Positions 1-10,696 of a stretch of 64,000 nt of DNA are shown in pieces. Position numbers and translations under genes: made by a program. The notes beneath the pieces are model-generated. The model did not search any database and had not been told where the DNA came from. It saw nothing but the letters and a program-made list of their open reading frames with translations. Each line of letters begins with the position of its first letter. The stretch's first letter is position 1. Source of the DNA: Bryoerythrophyllum caledonicum (Eukaryota; Streptophyta; Bryopsida; Pottiales; Pottiaceae); the NCBI GenBank assembly GCA_963971425.1, contig OZ020514.1, positions 27,826,602 to 27,890,601 of the forward strand, written 5' to 3'.

Positions 1-705
1 GGCACAACCGGCTCGACCCCGGACTTATCAAGTCCAACCCCGGAGACCAACCCGGTGTTGACATCTTCAGTGGATGTTGACCGGAACTTGCCGGTGATGA
101 CAGTCAGGGTGGGCAATGGCACTTTGGCCAGTGTTCTCATCGACGGCGGATCAGGAGTCAACCTGATCACCGAGGAGGAACGGAAGAGGCTGGGTCTTGG
201 AGCAACTCAGCCGGCCCCATACCGGCTGAAGATGGTTGATCAGACCACGGTGGAACCGGTCGGGCTGATTAAGAATGTAAAAATTTACATTCATGATATT
301 CCTTACTTGATTACCCTGACGGTCATCAACAACAAAGAAGTGAATGAAGCATATAGCATGCTTCTCGGGCGACCTTGGTTGATTGATGCGAAGGCTACCC
401 ATGATTGGGATAACAACCTGGTGACCATTCGGGGTGCCGGGACAGTCAAGACCATCCGGGTGAACCAGAAGATCGGGCCTCGGCCGAAGCTTCCAACAGT
501 ATTGGTGTGTTACAACTTCGCACAAGGGTTGACAGAGGAAGAAGAAGCCCGATGGCTGGCAACTAAACCAGAGGTTCTGGCGGTGGGCACGGTGACTTTA
601 CCGCACTTCAGCCCGGCACTGGAACATGACCCATCGCCGGATCAGCAAGGCAGCCCGGCAATGACTGGCCCATTTTCGCAAGGCCGGTATGATTCTAAGG
701 ACTAG
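1..705 (+). pseudogene. Element A retropepsin-like protease segment
   Basis: The frame is open from base 1 to a TAG at 703-705. It carries the aspartic protease motif LIDGGSGVNLI (catalytic Asp codon 142-144; plant Ty3 elements often have DGG for the usual DSG/DTG) and the second conserved block LLGRPWL near 361. It is the piece of polyprotein that would free the structural and enzymatic proteins in the virus-like particle. The upstream gag part is outside the window. The TAG falls where the frame otherwise continues in a Gln-rich stretch (CAG follows immediately), so it looks like a nonsense mutation rather than a natural end. Confidence 0.8.
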
Positions 706-1770
706 CAGGACACTCTAGCTTTAGCTCAGCCTGGAGAGTACCCGACCCATTTTTATACTTATACTGAGGGCGATATCCGGGTCGATGAGACACCTGCCCG
801 GGTTAAGGTGCAGTCCATGAAGGTTTCCGGCTGGAGTCTAACGGAGGCTGAGCAGCTCCGGAAGATCAATGTGGGGACACCGGAAGAGCCCAAGTATCTC
901 CAAGTCAATGTCGACTTGACCCCGGAACTTATAGCCCGGGCTGAAGCTTTATTCCATGCATACAAGGACGTGTTTGCATGGACATACAAGGACCTCAAAG
1001 GTATTCCACCCTCTCTGGCTGAACACCGGATTGAGCTGGAAAAAGACATCCCGCCGGCTCATCAAGCCCAGTACCGGATGAACCCGAATTACGCAAGTAT
1101 TGTCAAGAATGACCTCGACAAACTTTTACAAGCCGGGTTTATCAGCCCGGTGGACGATGCAACCTGGTTGTCTCCAATAGTCGTGGTCCCAAAGAAGAAC
1201 GGGAAGCTCCGGATTTGCATTGACTTCCGGAAGTTAAATGCTGCCACGAAGAAAGACCCGTACCCGCTACCATTCACTGAAGAGGTTCTGGACACCGTGG
1301 CCGGGCATGACATGTATTCTTTCTTGGAGGGGTATTCCGGGTACCATCAGATCAAGATAACACCGGAAGACCGGTACAAGACAGCCTTCGTGATGGACTG
1401 GGGTACCTTTGTGTGGATTGTCATGCCGTTTGGGTTGAAGAATGCACCCCCGACCTACCAGCGAGCGGTGAACAAAGCTTTCCGGGACTACATTGATGTA
1501 TTTATGAAGTTATTCTTAGATGACTTTACCGTCTATAGTGACATAGCCACTCATCTTGAGAAGCTTCAAAAATGTTTTGAGAAATGCCGGGAGTACGGCA
1601 TCAGTCTGAACCCGGAGAAGTGTGTCTTCATGGTCTTCTCTGGAATTATCCTGGGGCACATAGTGTCTAAGGCTGGGAAGTTTCCGGGTCCGAAGAAGTT
1701 GGAGGCAGTCCAACGAATGCCGAGGCCTGCCAAACCGGCGGACATCCAGGTTTTCAATGGGTTTGCCTAG
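706..1770 (+). pseudogene. Element A reverse transcriptase
   Basis: Same frame as the protease, after its TAG. Plant Ty3 RT landmarks appear in order: AWTYKDLKGIPP near 975, KKNGKLRICIDFRKLN near 1195, motif A region YSFLEGYSGYHQI near 1318, MPFGLKNAPPTYQRA near 1423 and the catalytic FLDD near 1510. Motif A normally has a catalytic Asp in FLD; here the codon is GAG (Glu), which should abolish polymerisation. The segment ends at TAG 1768-1770 in the block before the RNase H connection. Role when intact: copying element RNA into DNA. Confidence 0.85.
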
Positions 1771-2473
1771 TTCAACAGGATTTACATTAAATCCTATGCG
1801 CACATCATGGAGCCGATCACCCGGCTCATGCGGAAGACAGAAGAGTTTGTTTGGACTTACCAGTGCGAGGTAGCCTGGCTAGACATAAAACAACGTTACC
1901 AGGATGCCCCGATCTTGATCGCTCCCCATTGGGACCTGGAGTTCCAAATCCATACGGATGCCTCCAATATTGTCGTAGGGGCCATGCTAGCCCAGAACCC
2001 GACCGGCAAGGGTGACCAGCCTATCTCCTACGCCTCCAGATTGCTGAATTCAGCCAAAAAGAATTATACGACAACGGAGCGTGAGGCTCTAGCCATGGTG
2101 TATGCCTTAAACAAGTACCGGCATTATTTGTTGGGTAATAAAGTTGTGTTTCATGTTGATCACATGGCTTTGATTTATTTGGTTAACAAGCCTCAAGTGT
2201 CCGAGAGGATTGCCTGGTGGTTACTCTTGTTTCAGGAATACGACTTCACGGTGGTCTACAAGCTCGGGAAGTCTCACAGAGTCGCCGATGCTCTATCCCG
2301 ACTATCCAATGGTGAGCCGGCCACCGGCATTGAAGACAAGACCGGCGACGCCGGGTTGTTTTATGTTCAGCCGGAGTGGCTGACGGATGTGGTGTCGTAT
2401 CTTCGGACTGGCACTCTACGCTCGGAGTTGACCAAGGAGGAGCAACGCAAGCTAATTCTGAAGTCGCTGCCAT
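1771..2473 (+). pseudogene. Element A RNase H domain
   Basis: Continues in frame after the TAG at 1768. RNase H landmarks are IHTDASNIVVGAML (first catalytic Asp), YTTTEREALAMVYAL (catalytic Glu) and FHVDHMALIYL (catalytic Asp), followed by GKSHRVADALSRL. It would remove RNA from the RNA/DNA hybrid. The frame is lost near 2465-2475: the in-frame text stops making sense and the integrase start is found in a different frame, so a small indel lies here. Confidence 0.8.
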
Positions 2474-4133
2474 CTCCGAGATTCTTCACAAACGTGGCCA
2501 GGACTTAGTCCTCCGGCGAGTATTGGACCCGGGACAAGCTGATCTGATCATGAAGGAGTTATACAACGGCATCGGCGGTGGGCACTTTTCCCAGGAGATT
2601 ACCACCCGGAAGATCCTTGACGCCGACTACTGGTGGCCGAATATACACCGGGATGTTTCTGACTACTACCGGGCATGCGATAAGTGCCAGCGGGTCGGCA
2701 GGATGGCGAACACTAGGCTGGCTCAATTGGTGACCAGTATGCCCGCGGAGCCGTTTATGAAATGGGGGTTGGATTTCATTGGCCCCATCAAGCCCATGGC
2801 ATCCCGGTCAGGCTGCCGATATATCCTGGTCGCCACCAACTACGCCACTAAGTGGGTGAAAGCGCGGGCATTGAAGATCAATTCCGCAGCGGTTACAGCC
2901 CGTTTCCTCTATGAGCAGATTCTGACTCGCTTTGGGTGTCCATTGACACTAGTCAGTGACCAGGGGACTCATTTCATTAATGAGGCAATTGCATATCTTG
3001 TGGAGCATTTTTTGCTCCAACACCGGACATCCACCACATATTATCCCTAGAGTAATGGCCAGGCTGAGAGCACGAACAAGGTGATTGGTCGGCTTTTGAC
3101 CAAACTTGTAAATGACCAGCGAACTGACTGGGATGAGCACCTCCAGACGGTATTGTTTTCATACCGCACGGCGTATAAGGTTTCTACCGGACACACTCCG
3201 TTTGAATTGGTATACGGGCTGCACCCCCTTATGCCAACGGAGTACATCGTGCCTACAAAAACAGCGACCGGCGAGACGGACTACAACCCGACGAGTGTCT
3301 TGATAGCCCAGGTAGCAGACTTGGAGCAGATGGACAGTTACCGGTCGTCAGTCCAGGACCGGGTCGGATTGAAGCAATGGGACCGGGCGTTGTGGAGTCA
3401 GCAACACTACAAGCAAAAGGATTTCCAACTGGGAGATCACGTGCTTTGGTATCCTAAGAGCCACAAGGACCACGCCGGAAAATTTAAGAGCCGGTGGTTT
3501 GGGCCTTACCGGATACAATACCGGTTACCCAACAACACGGCACTCTTGGTCACAGTGGATCACTTTGAGCCCAATCCCATCCTTGTCAACATCAACAAGT
3601 TGAAGCCCTACCGGTTCTATGAGAAGGACGAGCTACTCACCGTCAGCCCGGATGAATCAACCCGGGGTTGGATTGAGCAGCAGAAGGGGGATAGTGGAGC
3701 GGCAAGTCTCGATTGCGCGAAGGAGACCGGGAGTGCCGGGAAGCAAGACCTCCAGGACGGCCGGACTTTGGAACCCGAACACCTCACGGCCGCTGGTGAG
3801 GTGAGTAACAACGTAAGAGAAGATCGGGAAGTTGAGGAATCAAGCTGGGGTTTTTCTTTGGGTTGCAGCGTTGTCGAGGTGGTTTGGGAACCGAAACCGG
3901 AGACCAGCCGGAGTTGGTTGGAGGCCCAGGCCACAGACCCGGGGGAGAAACCGAGCCCAGGACCAAACCCCGGTGAGGAGCATGACCAGGGAGCAAATCA
4001 AGAGCAAGAGTCGGCCAAGAGTGTCAAAGGCAGCTGCAGCCAACGACCAGCCTTGTACCCGAAACTGAACGCAAAAAGGAACCCAAGGGTCACTCGGGCA
4101 CAACCCGACAGGATCCCGGAGAGCCGGGACTGA
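2474..4133 (+). pseudogene. Element A integrase
   Basis: Frame-shifted relative to RNase H. The zinc-binding HHCC region (GGGHFSQEITT... CDKCQRVG) lies near 2575-2700. The catalytic core has Asp in LDFIGPIK near 2770 and SDQGTHF near 2957, and Glu in SNGQAES just after a TAG at 3048-3050. That TAG replaces the Gln of the near-invariant YPQSNGQ block. The C-terminal part has the usual GDHVLWY...KSRWFGPYRI module near 3440-3510. A long acidic Pro/Gly-rich tail follows, to TGA at 4131-4133. Lacking a chromodomain that I can recognise, it resembles the Tat/Athila side of the family. Confidence 0.82.
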
Positions 4134-4139
4134 TCCTGG

Positions 4140-4480
4140 AGACTTTAGATGGCCGAGAGCAAAAAGAAAAGGGGAGGGAAAGGTTAGTGGGAAAAATGGA
4201 AGGTAGAGTGGATAGGAGGCTGGCGGGAAAAGAGCAGTAGGGTAGCCATCAAAAGAAAAAGAAAAAGAAATAGTGGTGGAAGAAAAGAAAGAGAAAAGAA
4301 AAGAAGTGGCTAAGGGAAAAGCTGCGGAAAAAGTAGTAAAAAAAACAAAAGTTGTAGAAAAAGAAGAAGAAAATGAAAAGGTTGTAAAAAAAAAAAAAAA
4401 AAGGATAAAGTAGCTGAAAAAAAAAAGTTGCAGAAAAAGCAGCAGAAAAAGAAAAAGCTGCAGGAAAGGAAAAGAAGTTG
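4140..4480. repeat. Purine-rich low-complexity tract
   Basis: Nearly pure A/G on the + strand, made of GAAAAAG-like runs with one long A run near 4385-4403. It lies just downstream of pol. Open frames on the opposite strand are Phe/Ser-rich artefacts of composition. Confidence 0.8.
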
Positions 4481-5110
4481 GAATTGCAAAAGAAAGGAAC
4501 AAGGGATGAAAGATTCGGGTTTTCATCCACTGGAGACGAATGTCATCCTGCTAGGATGAAACCCCAAGTAGACTTTCACGAAGATTGTCGATTTCACTTG
4601 GGCAATGTTCCTGGAGGTGTTTTTGGGGAAGAGGAAGAGCGTTGCAAGGAGGAGGTTGGCTGTGGGGAGTGTATACTAAATTTAGAAGGTTTAGGGTTTT
4701 GTAAATTAGGTGTTGGAGAGGTGGTTTGTAGAGTAGAGGACGGAGAGTCGGCCGAAGAGCTCTCACCGAAGCCTGTAGCCGGGTAGTTCGAGACGCGAGA
4801 ATTGAAGAAGGCCGTGGCAGAGGAGCTGAGCACCACAAGCACGGCTCAGGAGACTCCGGAAGGGGTGATACAACAGCCGTCAAGACCGTAGGAGCTCGCG
4901 GCTGAGGCGAGGCCGATGCCGCCTACGCAGGAGGAAGACCTCGGAGTTTTGAGGGCGTTATAGGTGCTGTCGGGGGAGCACGAGCCCACAGTAGCGAGAC
5001 GCAAAGACGGAGCCGCCTCGGTGACACGGCGCAAGGCCACCCCACAGGTGGAAATAGTTACGGTGGAGACGCTGCACGGGGGTGAATCCAGCGATGCCTC
5101 CGCATGGTGA
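4478..5110 (+). pseudogene. Open frame downstream of pol in element A, three in-frame TAG
   Basis: One frame stays meaningful from 4478 to TGA at 5108-5110 except for TAG codons at 4784-4786, near 4889 and near 4961. All three sit where Gln would be unremarkable. The translation is acidic and Ala/Glu-rich, with no recognised domain. It could be an accessory ORF between integrase and the 3' LTR, as some large plant Ty3 elements carry, or captured sequence. Composition could also keep the frame open by chance. Confidence 0.35.
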
Positions 5111-5642
5111 GTCGGCGGAGAACGCCTTCGACAAAGCACAGGCGCATGGGGACGTAGGCGCCACAGGGGTGCTGGGTAGGTGGGAAGCGGAGAAGATCGC
5201 CGCCGTGACTGCGAAGGTCAAGACCACGACGCTAGTGAGGAAGACGACGGAGGCGGGCAGAGCCCCGACTGAGGAGGTGCGGAAGGAGGACGGAACGGAA
5301 ACCGCGCGGCCACGAAAGCATACAAGAAACATGGAGGCAGTGTCAACTCAGGCGGCAGCAACAAACGACGCCGAAGACTGGCGGGGACGGAAGCACACCG
5401 GAGGCACTACAGACACAAGGGAGCTGGGGAAGACGGACAGGAACTTGACAAAGACGAGAGGAGACGCACCGACCAAGGAGTCAATGAAGGCGCGCATCGC
5501 AGCAGAGCCGAACCGACTGAAGGCGGTGAACAACACCAACACAGAGCAGGAGCCCTCGTTTTCTCCACCAACTAGAGTGAGGGCAGAGATCAACGCCAAA
5601 ACAGCAGACGACCCGGACGAGATACTAGCGGAACTTTACTGA
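5082..5642 (+). CDS. Hypothetical 186-aa frame, Ala/Thr/Lys-rich
   Basis: ATG at 5082, TGA at 5640-5642, overlapping the end of the preceding frame in another register. The product is hydrophilic, rich in Ala, Thr, Glu and Lys, without hydrophobic segments or a motif I recognise. It is GC-richer than the flanking LTR. It may be a second half of the accessory region of element A joined by an indel, or a chance frame in GC-rich DNA. Confidence 0.3.
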   Translation: MNPAMPPHGESAENAFDKAQAHGDVGATGVLGRWEAEKIAAVTAKVKTTTLVRKTTEAGRAPTEEVRKEDGTETARPRKHTRNMEAVSTQAAATNDAEDWRGRKHTGGTTDTRELGKTDRNLTKTRGDAPTKESMKARIAAEPNRLKAVNNTNTEQEPSFSPPTRVRAEINAKTADDPDEILAELY

Positions 5643-6258
5643 CAGCGGACCAAAGGGGAGCACCACCAGTGGCAGCACAGCGGCCCCTTCTACAGTGACT
5701 TCGGATGGCGGTTACATGTCTGCCTATCCCCCACAGACCTGGAAGGGATTCCGCAGCCACTACACCCCGACCGTGCCACCCAGACCACCCCCAGTGTCTG
5801 ACCCTGGGAGCTCCGGTGTTCAGACTCTGAGTGATGGGCCACTAAGCAACCTCGACAATAGTCACCAGCACACTCTGGGCCCGTTGCAGACTGGCGATCA
5901 GGCTCTGCCGACTGACCTGTCTCCTCAGGGTCGGGGCCCGGCATGGGTTTCAGTTGAGGTATGCCCTCCTCCCGGAGCAGTGACACCCCGTGGCTTCTCC
6001 AGGGCAGCAGACAGAGGTACCCGGAGTCCAACTGCGACACCAGGCATTGGTGCCTTTGGCGACATCCCTGGTGTTGTTGTCTTTCCCAGTGGCTAGGAGT
6101 ACACTAGTGACATTTTTTTGAAGGGTGTTAGGTGGGAGTCCCTTCCTCCCGAATTTTCGTTTGTGAATACTTAGACTTTTTTCCGGCGACACTTACTTTC
6201 ACTAGGAGCCCCGAACTCTTGAACATCGGAGGGCCGATGTAGTGTAGAAGGGGGATAA
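5643..6258 (+). other. Element A 3' non-coding region up to polypurine tract
   Basis: Holds a 133-codon Pro/Gly/Ser-rich frame (5695-6096) with no recognisable domain, then untranslated sequence. The tract GAAGGGGGATAA ending at about 6258 is a plausible polypurine tract, because it directly precedes a TG dinucleotide that can start an LTR. Confidence 0.45.
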
Positions 6259-6337
6259 TGTTAAGCGGAGAACCAGGATTAGCGGACCCGGGGGGTGTTT
6301 TTTTCTTTTTTGAAGCCGGTTGAGTTTTTGGGCTCCC

Positions 6338-6520
6338 AGGGGATGAACCTGGCCAGACAAATTATTTCCGTCCTAGACAGTGTTTCATCCACTGGGCTAG
6401 CCAGATGAAACCTGGCTAGGCGGATGATTTCCGTCCTGACCAGTTTCATCCGCCAGTTGGATGAACCTGGGCAGCTGGATGACTTCCATCCAGCCCAGTG
6501 TTCATCCGCCGGATGACTTC
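6338..6520 (+). repeat. Degenerate tandem GGATGA / TTCATCC repeats
   Basis: Blocks of about 50 bases alternate GGATGAA-CCTGGCCAG-like and TTTCATCC-like words, so each block can fold back on the next. Related words occur near 4520-4560 in the same element. They lie in the U3-like part of the presumed LTR. Confidence 0.6.
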
Positions 6521-6554
6521 TATTAGGGTTTGGTGCACATGGAGGGGGAGCTTG

Positions 6555-6557
<3 letters not shown>

Positions 6558-6587
<30 letters not shown>
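6558..6587. repeat. CT microsatellite
   Basis: About 15 uninterrupted CT units inside the presumed LTR. Confidence 0.95.
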
Positions 6588-6589
<2 letters not shown>

Positions 6590-6822
6590 TGCAACTTGGA
6601 GTTAGAGCTTAGACACAATTAGGGTTTGAGGGTTTAGGAGATGTTTTGAAGTCACATTGAGTTAGAAAGACTTTGCCATGTAAAAACTATGACCTAGCTA
6701 ATAAAATCCGACGTGATTTGAGGTTTTATGAGGAGTTTTGAGCAAATCAGGGTTTCATTAGGGTTTTAAGGGTTTCTAGGGTTTATGTGAAAGTGAGTTT
6801 GTAGGTCAATCTCCCTTTAACA

Positions 6823-7667
6823 TTCCCACAGAAAGTCATCAAGAACTACAACGACTAACAACAAGCCTAGATCTGTACAATGTCAAGTATACCACAATAG
6901 ATACATCAAAAGAAAGGAAAGAAAGGTTTAGACCAGAAGGTGTGAGCGTTAATTACACCAATTGCCTCGCTCCAGTGCTTTCCTCGGGTAGGAACTAACC
7001 TGGCCCGGATCCGACTTGGCCCGGATCCGACTTGGCCCGGATCCTACTTGGCCCGGATCCTACTTGGCCCGGATCCTACTTGGTCCAGTCTTAGGTAGTC
7101 TAATCTTATAGCTTTTTACATATGTAAACTATAGACATTTGGCGTACATTAGTACCCGGATAGGATTTATCACCACGACCGATGGTCCGTGAACTCACAG
7201 AGATTTTAGTGTAGACACAAGTAACGACTATCCTTCCTCACATTCTCTCCCTCTATCTCTACTCACTCACTTGGATGTTTATGGTGTCACTAAGATCCCC
7301 TCTAAAGGGGAGTTTGACTCGAGATACCGAAACTAAGAGGGACGTAATGTAAGTGAGAAGGGGGCCTACCCGCCCACTATCCAAAACTCTCTAAGTCTCC
7401 CTCCACATCCGATGCGGCTGGAGGTAGGATGCTTCCAAGAACGACACTAGCCTTCACAACTAACGCCAATCTAACGCAGGAAGGTCACTCAAGACTCGCT
7501 ATGACCCTTTCACGTCCGTCACTCCCCCCTTGTCCTTCCCTAAACACTTACAATCTTACATGTTATTCCCATCCACACGAGCTAACTCTACATGATGGAA
7601 CAAGGAAACAATGACTTTGACGGTTAGTACGGACTTGAGGAGTAGACTACTTGAAATGGCACTCATA
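6823..7667. other. Spacer between element A and the giant element
   Basis: Apart from the 16-bp tandem repeat at 6999-7086 I see no gene. The longest frame (7429-7614) has no coding character. Confidence 0.6.
6999..7086. repeat. 16-bp tandem repeat, about 5.4 copies
   Basis: The unit is CTTGGCCCGGATCCKA (K is G or T). The first two full units have CCGA and the next three have CCTA at the end, so the array grew by duplication of two variants. Confidence 0.9.
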
Positions 7668-7672
7668 GTCAT
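7668..7672. repeat. Target-site duplication GTCAT (left)
   Basis: Five bases directly before the left LTR, identical to those directly after the right LTR at 30531-30535. Confidence 0.9.
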
Positions 7673-9457
7673 TGTAGAGTAAAAATTTAGATTTGTCTAT
7701 CTAACCCCAAGCTACATAATAAAATTGGTTCGGGAAAAGGTCTTTTCGTTTAGCATTTTTTGTGTAATTAATGGTCACTTGTATATTACAAAGAAGATAT
7801 TTCTTAAATTAATGTATCAAGGTATTCTCTCAAACAAAACCCAAGTATAAATCACTCGTATTACCATTTATCTTTATAAGGAATAAGGGTGATTCAATTT
7901 GACAGTAACCGAGGCATGACATCCTCAGGCGGTTATAGCCTTGTTCAAATTGACAGTGCCTGAGTCAATTCGACACTAACGTTGTTCAAATAGACCGTAA
8001 CCATCATCTATATGCCATTCATTTATTAATCTTAAGTTTATATAAATGAAATCCTACCTACTTGCACAAAATTCAACTAAGAAATTTACTTATCTCAAGC
8101 AACTCCCGCATGTCTTTTCCAAGACATCTCCATCACTCCATCATGAGTGCCTATTTTAACTTATTATTATTCCTTCCTTTTCATACAACTTATTCTCAAT
8201 TATAGATACCATTTATGGACTTACAAGAAAGGTCTAAATTAAAACACTACAATGACATACTATTCATCTCCGGTTGTTAAAATAAATATTAATGTTCAAT
8301 GTTACTAAAAAGGGTGATCAATCCTAAAGAAACATCTCTCACTTCATACTCCTAATCTTTAATAATTCATAATCTATCTAAATCATTGTCATCACAATAT
8401 TTTTAATTTAGAATTAATATATTTATCCAAAGCCTTGTAATAAAGAATCACAAATGAATTAGATAGCTAAGCTAATTCACAGCTTCTATTACTACATGTA
8501 TCTCATAATTCAACTAATAAGTCCGCTCATCATTGTGTTTTTCTTTCTCAGAATTACACTACAATTCTCAATAAATATCACATATTCAGGATACCATAAT
8601 ATTTCTATTGATAATAGAAAAAAATATATATTTATTAACCGGTTATTTAATATGCGCAATTCACTCTCCTTTCCAGGACACCAAACAGTGACTGTCAATC
8701 AAGTACGTCAAATTGACTAATACCACTGCTTGCACACTCTCCTCCCTCTGGATAGTGGTTCTTCAATTAGACATAAGACTCCTTCGTCTGATACTGCTCT
8801 CTGGCTTACTCCATGTCCATTAGACTGTTACTCATTTCCTCATGACTCAACCTATGCATGATGGCTAGAGACAGTACTTTGCAACGAAGTCAATTTGACT
8901 CGCCATAACTCATTCTCATACAAACCATGACATACTGATGTAAAAACCACACTTTGTAAAATTCAAACAATAAACTGGAGACATTCTACATTCTATTGAA
9001 AGCAAAATTGAAATCACTATTGTTGAATTGACATAATGTATTCCTTTAAGTAGTTACAACAAGTGAACATCAACTTGAAATTGAACATGAGCCATAATTC
9101 ATAACATTTCTACACTTTAAATCAAACTATTCACTCAAGCTCTCTTCAATGACATACACACTCAAGATATTCTATTTTCTAATGTGTTGTAGTGTTTCCT
9201 TCTTTTTCCATCTTTACTTATGTCCTCAAAGTCAAATTGACACCTCTTCATATCTGGATTTCAAAGAGTATAGCCGCCATGTCTATTTGAATCACATTCT
9301 AAAGAGTGGCGGCTAGGAGTCTACTAAAATCTCCTTTCTAATTTCTAAGGCTTAATAATAACTATCTTTAACTAATTTTCCAAAATTCTTGGAAAAATAA
9401 GCTCATTTCACACTGCCAATTAAAAAAAAGATTCAAAGTAAAGATTTTATGCTCACA
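7673..9457 (-). repeat. 3' LTR of giant element
   Basis: Read on the - strand it starts TGTGAGC and ends CTCTACA. It holds nine exact copies of the TCnAnTnGAC motif. Small open frames in it (near 8500-8720) are duplicated in the other LTR and look non-coding. Confidence 0.95.
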
Positions 9458-9472
9458 TAGCCCCCTCCTTAG
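9458..9472 (-). promoter_or_regulatory. Polypurine tract
   Basis: On the - strand AAGGAGGGGGCTA abuts the TGTGAGC start of the 3' LTR. This is the plus-strand primer of reverse transcription and confirms the element's orientation. Confidence 0.85.
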
Positions 9473-9799
9473 TGAACTTGACTCCCGGCAAGTTCAGTAA
9501 AACTTTAAGCGATTCTTAAAATTTGTCTGCCTTCGATCGTCCCCAACCTCGACATCACTCCTGAGCTACTCCAATCCTACGTGAATCAATATAACCACCG
9601 GCACAGCTCCACTCCGTCATCATTCAACACAAAAACCACACTCCTCCTCAGCTCACAACATTGTTCCAGCTAGCTCAATATTCCGACCGGTATGAGTATC
9701 GATCAGTCAATCGTAGGAATGATAGCTGGACGTCCTCCTAGCGCTGCTAAAACCATCGATGGGAAGCACCAGCTGCTACTGCTGCGTGAGCATCGATCG
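9473..9799. other. Spacer next to the 3' LTR
   Basis: No coding frame or recognisable fragment between the polypurine tract and the galactosyltransferase-like segment. Confidence 0.5.
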
Positions 9800-10185
9800 A
9801 CTGCTCACTTCCCATCCTTCGTCGCCAAATTTCCAGTAGTCAGGTTCGTGGTATTTCACCCCTTCTGTGCCAGAACAGGCCCTGATTTCATACATCCAAT
9901 GTACATATGCGGCTTGTTGCGGTGTCTGGCGAGCGTGATCCCGAGCATGGCCACGTTCACGTGCACATCGTCATCAACTTTCACGTAAAAATCCGCATCC
10001 CACTTCTTCACTGCCGTTGCAAAGTAGATCTTGGTCTTCATAGAAAGCTCATGGTAGCCCTCGATGTGATCCAACCGCAGGAAATCGCCATGCTGGGCGT
10101 CTTCCGCCTCAATGGCCCTGTCAAGGATCCCACCAGGAATCGCACTGTGGCCAATCACAAACCGCATCAGTGCATCACAATCCCC
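9800..10185 (-). pseudogene. Captured GT31 beta-1,3-galactosyltransferase fragment
   Basis: The - strand frame from about 10185 reads a plant GT31 catalytic block: RFVIGHS, the acidic [20 protein letters not shown] stretch, then [18 protein letters not shown] with the DDD metal/UDP-sugar motif, then [15 protein letters not shown]. At about 9856 a single missing base shifts the frame; the next residues (KYHEPDYWKFGDEG) continue the family in the new frame to about 9800 and then homology stops. The intact enzyme is a Golgi type II membrane protein. Here N-terminal anchor and C-terminus are absent, so this is a captured exon or cDNA piece, in the same orientation as pol. Confidence 0.85.
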
Positions 10186-10199
10186 TTCTTCATCCAGGT

Positions 10200-10383
10200 C
10201 GTCGCCAACCTCGCCCTCCTTCTATGTGTACTCCTGCACGCCCTTGCGCACCTCCTCCGGGTCCAGCCGGTCCAGCGGCACCGCCTCGATCGCCACGATG
10301 TCCGCCACCGAGTTGGCGTACACGAACGCGAACCCGCTGCTCACGAAGTATTGCTTCACCTCCGCGCCTCCAGAGTTACCCGT
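10200..10383 (-). pseudogene. Captured mitochondrial ATP synthase delta' (epsilon-type) fragment
   Basis: Directly upstream of and in the same frame as the GT31 piece. It reads [20 protein letters not shown], then [20 protein letters not shown], which matches the central-stalk delta' subunit of plant mitochondrial F1 as I remember it. An in-frame TAG near 10223 replaces the Gln expected before Lys in that family. The join to GT31 a few codons later makes a chimeric frame of two unrelated host genes. Confidence 0.65.
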
Positions 10384-10470
10384 GCTTCATCCTCGTTCGC
10401 GAACACAAAGTCGACTTTCCCAGCAACCTCATGAGCGTCGGGCGGAAGTCCTCACGTACAAGTCCTCGTA
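10384..10470 (-). pseudogene. Possible captured pfkB-family kinase fragment
   Basis: Two short runs in adjacent frames, RDFRPTLMRLLG-like and [13 protein letters not shown], match in order the plant pfkB carbohydrate kinase block that precedes the nucleotide-binding part. The piece is under 30 codons and frame-shifted, so the call is tentative. Confidence 0.4.
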
Positions 10471-10677
10471 GCTCACGTCCGCCTGCATGGGACTGTAGAT
10501 GATCTGGAAGCAGTTAGGGTTTACGGCGGTCAGGCTGGCCGTCATGTTCATGGTGAGTAACGCGTGGACGCGCAATCTGTCACGCTTCAGAAAGACCTTC
10601 ATATTCTCCACTGCAGCGTTACTAATGACGCTGCAAATATGATATAACCTTGTGCTCCCGCTTGGCCTTCTCCTCAT
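10429..10677 (-). other. Unidentified captured segment
   Basis: An 82-codon open frame on the - strand between the HSP90 and kinase-like pieces, with GC content like its neighbours. I do not recognise it. Its position suggests another piece of host coding sequence. Confidence 0.35.
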
Positions 10678-10696
10678 AATTGATCATGGCAAGAGC

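Larger units (their letters stand above)
1..6822 (+). mobile_element. Ty3/gypsy retrotransposon A, 5'-truncated by the window edge
   Basis: Order on the + strand is protease, reverse transcriptase, RNase H, integrase, a long purine-rich and GC-rich 3' region, then a probable 3' LTR. This order (integrase last) defines Ty3/gypsy. Reading is broken by TAG at 703, 1768 and 3048 and by a frameshift near 2470, so the copy is dead. The final pol stop at 4131-4133 is TGA. The 5' LTR, primer-binding site and gag lie left of the window. The 3' boundary at 6822 is inferred, not proved by a second LTR. Confidence 0.85.
6259..6822 (+). repeat. Probable 3' LTR of element A
   Basis: Begins TGTTAAG right after a purine tract and ends TTTAACA, giving short imperfect terminal inverted repeats (TGTTAA/TTAACA-like). 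It contains a CT microsatellite, AGGGTTT-type repeats and an AATAAAA signal near 6700. With no second LTR in the window the borders are inferred. Confidence 0.42.

Noticed and set aside
4249-4530. Phe/Ser-rich membrane protein on the - strand
   Set aside because: Artefact of the A/G-rich tract read in reverse; no coding signal.
8496-8720. Small protein-coding gene (also at 29569-29793)
   Set aside because: Lies in both LTRs, has no coding character and overlaps an equally long frame on the other strand.
9907-10502. + strand ORFs over the captured host fragments
   Set aside because: Shadows of the GT31, ATP synthase and HSP90 pieces, which read sensibly only on the - strand.
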